Below, piece after piece: positions 5,555 through 11,671 of a stretch of 11,671 nucleotides of DNA. The first letter of the stretch is position 1. Each line of letters opens with the position of its first letter. The DNA lies in NCBI GenBank assembly GCA_903970455.1, contig CAJCIW010000177.1, positions 1 to 11,671 on the forward strand, in the 5' to 3' direction. The notes under the pieces are model-generated. The model worked only from the letters and a program-made list of their open reading frames with translations, made no database searches and was not told the DNA's origin. The position numbers and the translations under genes were made by a program. Source of the stretch: Verrucomicrobiota bacterium. GTDB taxonomy: Bacteria > Chlamydiota > Chlamydiia > Chlamydiales > Rhabdochlamydiaceae.

Positions 5555-7849
5555 TTAAAATTTTGCAGGGCCTCTATCGACAATCCGGACAGCTTGTTTA
5601 TGGTGCATCCGATTATGGGCATGATCGTAGATCCGATAAGCGACGTCCTTGTAGCTTTTTTTATAAAGCGTCGTTAAATAGCGGTCGGTCGTTTTGGATC
5701 CCATCAACGTAATCGGACCGAATTTGTAAGGCACAATTTCTTTCAATTCTTCCGCGGTCCAATAATCTTGGGGCCACGTTTCTCTCGCCTTCTCATTGCC
5801 AAGAACATAATTGCCCGAGTTTGGATCTAGATCCGCTGTAAAAATGTCAATGGAAGGAAAGTGTCCTCCCTTTGGAAAGAGTTTCAACCCAAATTCATGG
5901 TCGACAAGGGTGTATCCTCGGGCCGCAAATTCACCTCCCAAGGCTAACAATTTTTCCTTCTCCTTCTCAAAAATCTGAAGATCACCATCATCATCCCAAG
6001 GAATGAGCCCCTGATTTCTAACAGCGCCAAGGAGCGTTCCTCCATTTATCCAGTAAGGGATTTCGTTTGTGGTCAAAATCTCATGGATTGTTCCTAACAT
6101 CTCATTGATCTGTTTCACATTTTGCGGGGGTGTTCTTTCAAAGACGGCGTCTGTCGGGATATTCTTTTGATGGTAAATATCGAATTCGGCGACCGCTTTT
6201 TCAACAAGCTGTGGAATTGCTTCCTCTGCGTTAATGGGCGTATAATCGCCCTCATTAGCTTTATTCAATAATCCTTTGAGCTGTTTGGGGAGGGTACTTA
6301 AGGATTCCAACTCTTCTCCAAGATGGTGGCGGACCATCTGATTCCCATTGCATTTTTCCCAAGGGTGGTCAGGCATGACTTGAAATAACGTTTTCACTCC
6401 CATTTCCAGGGCCTCGGCAGTGGCTGCCCCTCCGGGCTTCATCACTTCGACATCCGTAATCTTAAGATAGTCTGCCGTTTGTCTTTCATCTAAGAAAGGA
6501 AGAATTTCGAATTTAATCTGCGGATGATTTTCGATTCCGTTCAAATAAACCTGCAACCTATTGACCAACGCTTCATTCTTTCCACACATCACAGCGACAT
6601 GCAAAGGGTGAGCATAGACGATGGAACGATCTTCATTTAAAGCCTTAACTGTATCTTCAAGCGCTCCAACGCCTTGTTTGCCCATTTGAAGGGTGACGAC
6701 CTGTGCTCCTTCTGCGACTCCAATCTGATTCCGAAGGGCCTTGATCACTTCAGGGTCATGATTAGGTTTAAAGGAAGCGCGTACAGGATAACCTGAATAT
6801 TCCGTTATAGAACTCATTTTTTCATCAATCAAAGCTTCGATTTCCTCTTCCGAATGACTCAACCGAAGCTGAGAGACGAGTTCCGATTTAAGTCGAGTGC
6901 TTACAGGATGAAGAATTTCCGGGTCATTGGCAGGAAGCCACATTTTAACAACTTGGGGGTTAATGTTGGCCATCACGGGAACCAAGGCCCAGCTCAGCTC
7001 ATAATCGCAGTGGATGAAATGCAAAGGGACGCATAAACTCGATGCGACTTCCAAATCTCTTTCCCAAAAGTGGCAGGTGCTCAGCACAAGATCAGGGTTG
7101 AGGCAGCGGATTTTTTCTTTCATTTCTTTCATGCTTGTGTCGGCAGTGAATTCATTTAGTTTGGGCTTCAATTGCCAGATTTGATCGGCAAGATAAGCTT
7201 CTTTTTCCTGTTGATAAATTTTGTCATAAACTTCTTCTCCGCTCAACAATCCCGAAGTGCGATAAATGGTATCTGAGGGTTTGCTTATCTCGGCAATATC
7301 CATAACGGAAACCCTGTATTTTAAAGGGTATTTTCCTAAAATTTGAGCTGTAGCATCTGCCACACTTTTATGGCCGCCGCCTCCCGTTGTCGTGATGATC
7401 ACAATATTCAGAGGCTGGTTGGGATTCCGAACCACGGGAAAATGGGAAGGGCTTTCAGAGCAGCGGATTTCTTCAAAAAAAGCATGAAAATTTTCCGCGT
7501 AGCGGGAAAAGAGCTGCGCGATGGGTTCTTCCTTCACCCCTTGCCAATAAGGTTCAAAAGGGAAAAAGCCTAAATAGCGGATGTTTTTCACCAACCAATC
7601 TTCGAGAAGGGGGAGTTCACCCGGTTGCAGGGCAGACCGAAAATGCTTAGTAAAAGCCTTAGCAATAAGTTCCGCCTTTTCCGGATCGTGCAGTTCCCAG
7701 TCGATCTTTTTATGGAACGCCGATTCAAAATTTCTTCTCGGCAATAGGGTCCCATCGTGGGTAACAATAGAATCCATCTGGTCGACATCTTGAAATCGAT
7801 CGACAAAAGAGCGGAATTGATTCACAACTGAAATTGTACTATTAGTCAT
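5555..7849 (-). CDS. Glycosyltransferase (GT28/MGDG-synthase-like) fused to a LicD-like domain
   Basis: The 764-residue protein has three parts. Residues 1-145 are unassigned and start with a Ser/Thr/Asn-containing stretch (MTNSTIS) without a hydrophobic signal. Residues about 147-555 look like a GT-B glycosyltransferase of the MurG/MGDG-synthase group: the N-terminal Gly-rich loop IVIITTTGGGGHKS (149-162) and the C-terminal donor-site loop MKPGGAATAEALEMG (470-484). Residues about 575-760 look like a LicD/fukutin-type phosphotransferase: INGGTLLGAVRNQG (601-614), the metal-binding cluster PWDDDGD (617-623) and SIDIF (666-670). The likely role is transfer of a sugar and a phosphate-linked group onto a glycan or lipid; the acceptor is unknown. 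The ATG has no recognisable Shine-Dalgarno sequence, and the leader is extremely A+T-rich. An effector role is an inference from its neighbours. Confidence 0.85.
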   Translation of the reverse strand: MTNSTISVVNQFRSFVDRFQDVDQMDSIVTHDGTLLPRRNFESAFHKKIDWELHDPEKAELIAKAFTKHFRSALQPGELPLLEDWLVKNIRYLGFFPFEPYWQGVKEEPIAQLFSRYAENFHAFFEEIRCSESPSHFPVVRNPNQPLNIVIITTTGGGGHKSVADATAQILGKYPLKYRVSVMDIAEISKPSDTIYRTSGLLSGEEVYDKIYQQEKEAYLADQIWQLKPKLNEFTADTSMKEMKEKIRCLNPDLVLSTCHFWERDLEVASSLCVPLHFIHCDYELSWALVPVMANINPQVVKMWLPANDPEILHPVSTRLKSELVSQLRLSHSEEEIEALIDEKMSSITEYSGYPVRASFKPNHDPEVIKALRNQIGVAEGAQVVTLQMGKQGVGALEDTVKALNEDRSIVYAHPLHVAVMCGKNEALVNRLQVYLNGIENHPQIKFEILPFLDERQTADYLKITDVEVMKPGGAATAEALEMGVKTLFQVMPDHPWEKCNGNQMVRHHLGEELESLSTLPKQLKGLLNKANEGDYTPINAEEAIPQLVEKAVAEFDIYHQKNIPTDAVFERTPPQNVKQINEMLGTIHEILTTNEIPYWINGGTLLGAVRNQGLIPWDDDGDLQIFEKEKEKLLALGGEFAARGYTLVDHEFGLKLFPKGGHFPSIDIFTADLDPNSGNYVLGNEKARETWPQDYWTAEELKEIVPYKFGPITLMGSKTTDRYLTTLYKKSYKDVAYRIYDHAHNRMHHKQAVRIVDRGPAKF

Positions 7850-7998
7850 ATTAAAACCAAATTGGTTATTACGTTAATCTATTTAGAATTATACATAATT
7901 AATCATTTTATTGAAATTTAATAAATTTATTTAATTAACAAAAAAAAGAAAAAAATTATTATATACTAATTTAAATAATTTTTTTTAATTCATCTGAC
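7850..7998 (-). promoter_or_regulatory. A+T-rich leader and promoter region of the glycosyltransferase-LicD gene
   Basis: This stretch is almost entirely A and T. On the minus strand, a perfect TATAAT lies at plus bases 7888-7893, about 38 bp before the ATG, but its -35 region is poor (TTTCAA at 17 nt). A second TATAAT lies at 7958-7963. A small inverted repeat, AACCAA-A-TTGGTT (7855-7867), falls within the predicted 5' leader, 5-18 nt before the start codon, where it could hinder ribosome entry. No Shine-Dalgarno sequence is visible. Confidence 0.45.
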
Positions 7999-8034
7999 TC
8001 ACCAGAGAGGTCCCTGCCGGCCCCTCTCTGGTGA
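7999..8034 (-). terminator. Strong hairpin after the NADAR-phosphatase gene, lacking a U-tract
   Basis: A 12-bp perfect stem (TCACCAGAGAGG at 7999-8010 and its complement at 8023-8034) encloses a G+C-rich 12-nt loop. It begins 9 nt past the stop codon of the minus-strand phosphatase gene, the usual place for an intrinsic terminator. In that direction, however, the stem is preceded by U's and followed by GAGUC rather than a U-run. It may be an unconventional terminator, a 3'-end stabiliser or a protein-binding site. Confidence 0.45.
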
Positions 8035-8043
8035 AAAACGATT

Positions 8044-9576
8044 TCAAGTGAGTAAACGGAGCACGCGGTAACAGAAAGCATATTGGTCTGTCGACTGCAT
8101 CATGCTGTTGCACCTACCCTCAGTCGGTGAGCGCTGCCGCTCAACGCTGCGCATGATGTCGATTTCCCCTGAAGTGGAAAAAGCATGGAACTGATCCAGA
8201 AGAGTGACCATAACGCTCGTGCGGCCTACGCCGGCGTGGCAATGGGCGACGATGGGCGACGCTGGATGCTCTTGCCGAATACGATGGACTGTTTTGGTGA
8301 GATAGGCGGCTGCGCGTTCATTACCTGCGCACATATCGCGCCAATTCTGGTACTGATAATGGTGAATCTCGCGAGGGATTTCCCCCTCTTTCCAAATGCG
8401 GATGATCCGATGGATAACAGCATGCGGCTCTTCTTCATGCGGGGCTTGCCGCCAACTGGGGTCCGTTTGAAAATGGGGTTCTTCGGAAAGCTCTAAATGG
8501 ATCGCTCCAAATTGCTTATGGTCCCCCCTAGCAAAGGGGAAATAAATATGGTCTCCAGGATCCCCAAACCGATTGAGCATGATCACAATGGCAACGTTGT
8601 GTTCCAGGACCATCGACCAAAAATCTTCTGATGTATGCGCCATGGGAGATTGAGTGCCGATAAACTGGTTCCCAAGGATAAAGCTCGCATTGATATAGCG
8701 TCCGGAAGAAAGGGGGACAAGAGTCTTGTCATAAGGAAAATTATTGAAAGCAAAACGAGTCAAATGATGGGTGGAAGGATCTCGGGCAATCGATGAATGG
8801 CTCCGATAATCTTCCTCATTCATACGCGTATTGAGAGTATCGATCTCCTTCCTGATCTCTCCATCGGACTTATTCAGGGGTGCAACACTAGGTTTCCCCG
8901 TTTTCAATCCATCCAGGAGCGCAGAGAGATTGGCGGGTGGCTGTGTTTCTCCGATGCCTCCGAACTCTTTCCGAATCCTCATCAGGATGTGTCCGAGCCG
9001 ATTCCTCCCTGTTCCATCTGTATTATCTGTCCAAAAAGGATCCATCCCCTTGAAGGGGGTGTGGCTCGCAAGATACGCATCCGCCGTTAATAAAAGAAGC
9101 TGCAGGAGTTTCCCATTTTGACCAAATTTAGCCCTTAAAACATGGTACATCGCCTCCTCTCGCTTGTCATACCAAACGGGATGTTTCTCCAAATGTTTCT
9201 CCGCGGATAAAGATAAGGCATCTTTTCCGTTTAATGTTGTAAACCTCTCCATCAGATCGGGCCTGTTCGACAATTTTTGCGCTTCGTAGGCTGCTGTGGC
9301 GCAAAGATATTGCCGTCCGCCGAATTCAAAGGAGGAAGGATACTCATTGTCGAGAAAAGTATACTGAGGATCGCACCCCTCTCCAAAGAGGACACAGCGA
9401 TCCTGCAGCACTTGGGTCAACCTCTGTTGAAAACCGCTCGGCGGTGCAGGAATCGAAGGAGTTAACTCTGAAGCCCCAATAGGATCAGATGCAACCGTTT
9501 CAACAGGAAATTCATTCCATATGAGGGGGGGCAATTGAATGGTAAGAGGATCAAGAAAAGCAATATTACTCACCAT
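8044..9576 (-). CDS. NADAR domain fused to a eukaryote-like protein tyrosine phosphatase
   Basis: From the chosen ATG the protein has 510 residues. Residues 1-60 are Pro/Ser/Thr-rich and probably disordered. Residues about 70-205 match the NADAR/YbiA (DUF1768) fold: FLDNEYPSSFEFGGRQY, AYEAQK (96-101), LRAKFGQN (147-154) and DGTGRNRLGHILM (187-199). NADAR enzymes of this family remove ADP-ribose from guanine bases. Residues about 255-510 are a classical tyrosine phosphatase: YINASFI (294-300), GTQSP (307-311), the WPD-loop equivalent WRD (412-414), the nucleophile signature HCHAGVGRTS (445-454, Cys446 and Arg452) and the Q-loop QSTDQY (494-499). All main PTP catalytic residues are present. Two oddities stand out: Pro is replaced by Arg in the WPD loop, and Thr94 lies where NADAR proteins usually have Glu. 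It follows the kinase-like gene by 62 bp. A secreted effector role is inferred. Confidence 0.87.
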   Translation of the reverse strand: MVSNIAFLDPLTIQLPPLIWNEFPVETVASDPIGASELTPSIPAPPSGFQQRLTQVLQDRCVLFGEGCDPQYTFLDNEYPSSFEFGGRQYLCATAAYEAQKLSNRPDLMERFTTLNGKDALSLSAEKHLEKHPVWYDKREEAMYHVLRAKFGQNGKLLQLLLLTADAYLASHTPFKGMDPFWTDNTDGTGRNRLGHILMRIRKEFGGIGETQPPANLSALLDGLKTGKPSVAPLNKSDGEIRKEIDTLNTRMNEEDYRSHSSIARDPSTHHLTRFAFNNFPYDKTLVPLSSGRYINASFILGNQFIGTQSPMAHTSEDFWSMVLEHNVAIVIMLNRFGDPGDHIYFPFARGDHKQFGAIHLELSEEPHFQTDPSWRQAPHEEEPHAVIHRIIRIWKEGEIPREIHHYQYQNWRDMCAGNERAAAYLTKTVHRIRQEHPASPIVAHCHAGVGRTSVMVTLLDQFHAFSTSGEIDIMRSVERQRSPTEGRCNSMMQSTDQYAFCYRVLRLLT

Positions 9577-9582
9577 AAAACA

Positions 9583-9590
9583 TTTCCTTT
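9583..9590 (-). promoter_or_regulatory. Ribosome binding site deciding the NADAR-PTP start
   Basis: On the minus strand, AAAGGAAA places its AGGA core 8 nt before the ATG at 9576. The reading frame stays open upstream to a TTG at 9630, but that start has no ribosome site and would add 18 residues of unlikely composition (QENKICPKKRKC). I therefore place the start at 9576. Confidence 0.75.
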
Positions 9591-9638
9591 TTTTGGGACA
9601 AATTTTATTCTCTTGAGAAACAGACAGCAACCATTTTT

Positions 9639-11561
9639 TTATGGTAAATCAGGAAAATAAAGTATTCGCATATTTCTTCCGACTAAAGTCGTCTCGTTTT
9701 CATCGCTCGTATACCACCCACCCCGACCCATTTCCGGAAGGTGGAACTCAAACAGTTCGATCGGCGAGATACGGATCCCCTCTTGGCCAAACCTCTTATT
9801 ATCGTTGAACTCTTTTTTGATTCTGTAAAACTCTTGTTGTCCGCCGAAAAGGGTGAAAAACAGTTCCCGCGGCGTTAGAGTAATCACCTCTTTTTTTAGC
9901 TCCTCCTGAAAAAGGTGGATGATTCTATTCAGGCTATCGTGTTGTGCTTGATAAGCTTCTCTAGAGATTGTCGTGGAACTTTGTTGTGTTTTGAGTTTCT
10001 TCAACAGACCTTGATCGGAGAATAAGAGAAGCGTCGAGCGGTCGAACGGCTGGGCGCATTGAGGAAGGCCGAGCTGCCACATGCGCAATTCCCAAAAATT
10101 GCGAGTGGTGGACATCGATCTTTCGTCATCAAAGTCCAAAAAGTTAAGAATGGTGTTCGTGGCAGGGTCGATAGTCGCAAGGGTATTGCCGACCGAACAG
10201 TCTTTCGACCCTTTGATGATCCCCAAAAGAACGTAGAGATGTGCAGCGATCTTAGGGGCGCTCTTTAGCAGGGCTCCCCCGTCTGGATTTTTGACAATCA
10301 GTTCGAACACACGGGGGCAATTATTCTTCCATAATTGGAGCGACCCTTCAAACTTATTGGTGCGCGCGTGTTCGGCAAATGTGGTAGAATCGAGGTAATT
10401 TTGAATAACGATTGCCTTTTCAAGATCTGTCGTCCAGTATCCGTCGTAGTTGTAAAAAAGCTTTTCGCCTAAAAGATCCACCTCGTTGCCATTTCCATAT
10501 AGACGGTACATTTCCCCAAAGATAAAATGTCTTGAAACAGCGGGAATAAATACATCATTCAGTAGATCAATGGCACGCTGCCTGTGATATTTCGCCGTTT
10601 CAGGTCGGCCGGCTTTTGCTGCGGTATCAGCAAATTCGAATTCCGATTTTACTTCAGATAGACATGGATGAAGAACGGGAAAGGCGATAAATTTCGTGGG
10701 CGCCGTCATGCCAAATCCCAAAATGCGATCGCATTCGAAGGCATACGCCTCTCTCACCGCATCCTCTTTCGAAAGGGGTTTGAATTTAGCTTGCCTATCT
10801 TCTGGAGATGGAATCACTTTGATTGATTTCCATAAACTTTCCGAAGCCGTGTTTAACGCGCTGCTATGGATCTGGAGCAAGGCCACTTCTTGAAGGGATT
10901 TGAGCCGTAGATGGTTCGAGAGATCTTCGGAGGTGGGATGAAAAGTAGTTCTGCCCAGCAGGCTATCTAGAAGCGTCTTAGCTGTATTCTCATCCCCCTC
11001 TTTAACCAATTGTTCCACGACAGAGGCGAAATGGGAGAGCTGAGTAAAACTATTAGGGTCGATTGGGTTGGGACAGACCAGGAAGGAGATTTCTTTAGCT
11101 TTCCAGGCGCGGCTCCGAGGATCGAACTCTTCGTCAGCGCATAAGCGCAATCGAGGATATTTGGTATTCCAGGTGTTTTTAAGCTGTTCCAAGAGAAGGA
11201 GTGCTCTTCCTCGGATTAAAAGTTCTGGGTCTACCCCTTGCGAAAAGAGGTTCTCATAAGTCAAAGGAGAATGAGTCGCGATCAAATCCGCGGTTCTCTC
11301 CGACTGGAAATAACCAAAAAGATCTCCTCTTTTCTTTTCGATCAACACTTTAATCAATCGGGCCGTATCGTCATAGAAATGGTATTTTCCCCACTCTTGG
11401 TCCCAACCCTCTATTTGCACCCCTTCCCTTAATGCCGCGCTTTTCAATTTTGATTCAATCTCCCGCAGAGCAGCGAAATCAAAATGGTTCATATGCCCTT
11501 TTAGTTCTTCGACTGAAGGCATTTTGAAATAAAGTGGGGCATTCGAATTAATTGTTGTCAT
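9639..11561 (-). CDS. Large protein with kinase-fold motifs, putative effector
   Basis: I know no named homologue of this 640-residue protein. The N-terminal half (1-240) is helical and unassigned. From about 245, the motif order suggests an atypical kinase of the PI3/4-kinase/HipA-like group: AKFKP (258-262) as a possible ATP-binding Lys segment; REAYAFECDRILGFGMTAPT (270-289), resembling the family's "E..Ay.ld.llG...vPpT" helix; KDCSVGN (453-459), fitting a D(x4)N catalytic loop; and NFLDFDDERSM (473-483), fitting a DFG/DFD metal-binding motif. Residues 530-640 are a separate polar tail. There is no signal peptide or membrane segment. The N-terminus (MTTINSNAP) fits a type III secretion signal, though this is weak evidence. 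The ATG lacks a Shine-Dalgarno sequence but has a good promoter upstream. Kinase activity is inferred from motifs only. Confidence 0.65.
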   Translation of the reverse strand: MTTINSNAPLYFKMPSVEELKGHMNHFDFAALREIESKLKSAALREGVQIEGWDQEWGKYHFYDDTARLIKVLIEKKRGDLFGYFQSERTADLIATHSPLTYENLFSQGVDPELLIRGRALLLLEQLKNTWNTKYPRLRLCADEEFDPRSRAWKAKEISFLVCPNPIDPNSFTQLSHFASVVEQLVKEGDENTAKTLLDSLLGRTTFHPTSEDLSNHLRLKSLQEVALLQIHSSALNTASESLWKSIKVIPSPEDRQAKFKPLSKEDAVREAYAFECDRILGFGMTAPTKFIAFPVLHPCLSEVKSEFEFADTAAKAGRPETAKYHRQRAIDLLNDVFIPAVSRHFIFGEMYRLYGNGNEVDLLGEKLFYNYDGYWTTDLEKAIVIQNYLDSTTFAEHARTNKFEGSLQLWKNNCPRVFELIVKNPDGGALLKSAPKIAAHLYVLLGIIKGSKDCSVGNTLATIDPATNTILNFLDFDDERSMSTTRNFWELRMWQLGLPQCAQPFDRSTLLLFSDQGLLKKLKTQQSSTTISREAYQAQHDSLNRIIHLFQEELKKEVITLTPRELFFTLFGGQQEFYRIKKEFNDNKRFGQEGIRISPIELFEFHLPEMGRGGWYTSDENETTLVGRNMRILYFPDLP

Positions 11562-11592
11562 TTTATTATTATATTTTGTTTTAATAAATTAT

Positions 11593-11621
11593 ATTATACT
11601 TAATTTCATGTTAATCATCAA
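11593..11621 (-). promoter_or_regulatory. Promoter of the kinase-like gene and probably of the NADAR-PTP gene
   Basis: On the minus strand, TTGATG (plus bases 11616-11621), an exact 17-nt spacer and a perfect TATAAT (11593-11598) form the best promoter in the window. It lies about 31 bp before the ATG at 11561. The leader to the start codon is A+T-rich and has no Shine-Dalgarno sequence. No other promoter is evident before the NADAR-PTP gene 62 bp downstream, so the two are probably one transcript. Bases 11622-11671 show nothing I can assign. Confidence 0.6.
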
Positions 11622-11671
11622 GAACTTTTGTAGTGAAAAAAATATTTGGAAGTGCTATTTAAATTATAAAT

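Noticed and set aside
5449..5712. Plus-strand 87-codon frame starting in the palindromic element
   Set aside because: It crosses from the repeat into the antisense of the glycosyltransferase-LicD gene; its sequence arises from the repeat arms and looks random.
8797..9121. Two overlapping plus-strand frames of about 97 codons
   Set aside because: Both are antisense to the conserved NADAR-PTP coding sequence and share no motif with known proteins.
9577..9630. Upstream TTG start adding 18 residues to the NADAR-PTP protein
   Set aside because: It has no ribosome site, while the ATG at 9576 has AAAGGAAA at good spacing and a more plausible N-terminus.

Overview
The window looks like a piece of the genome of an amoeba-associated ("environmental") member of the Chlamydiota, of the Waddlia/Parachlamydia/Estrella kind. 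This is an inference from gene content, since there is no rRNA or other marker. It rests on a NUE-like SET-domain protein, a leader protein of a type I associate with chlamydial polymorphic toxins, an FklB/Mip-type FKBP, and a run of large eukaryote-like fusion proteins that look like type III effectors.

Layout. (1) 1-1122 is an A+T-rich, minus-strand remnant of a polymorphic-toxin locus. It holds a strong promoter, a secreted-type leader that stops where a toxin body would be expected, a small acidic immunity-like protein, and an in-frame coding scrap after that protein's stop. (2) 1130-4643 is a glycerol module. glpK (minus) and glpF (plus) diverge from a 98-bp gap. glpF overlaps a SET-domain methyltransferase gene by one base (TAATG), and a short unknown gene follows. 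(3) 4661-5287 is a cytosolic FKBP-type prolyl isomerase, convergent with the glpF operon. (4) 5369-5546 is a near-palindromic, MITE-like element with CTAG/TA ends. (5) 5555-11671 holds three large minus-strand genes with A+T-rich leaders: a GT28/MGDG-synthase-like glycosyltransferase fused to a LicD-like domain; a NADAR domain fused to a protein tyrosine phosphatase; and a protein with motifs of a kinase fold.

How the parts may work together. GlpF would admit glycerol and GlpK would trap it as glycerol-3-phosphate for lipid synthesis. The SET protein is translationally tied to glpF, which gives it an odd metabolic partner. The three large genes look like an effector island. A kinase-like protein lies directly upstream of a phosphatase that also carries a NADAR (ADP-ribosyl-guanine hydrolase family) domain, and both lie beside a double-headed sugar/phosphate transferase. 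No N-terminal hydrophobic signal is seen on any of the three.

The best candidates for something undescribed are the NADAR-PTP fusion, the kinase-like/phosphatase neighbours, the glycosyltransferase-LicD fusion, and the palindromic element, whose two arms keep their own inner hairpins despite base changes. Functional statements for the island are inferences from motifs read by eye.
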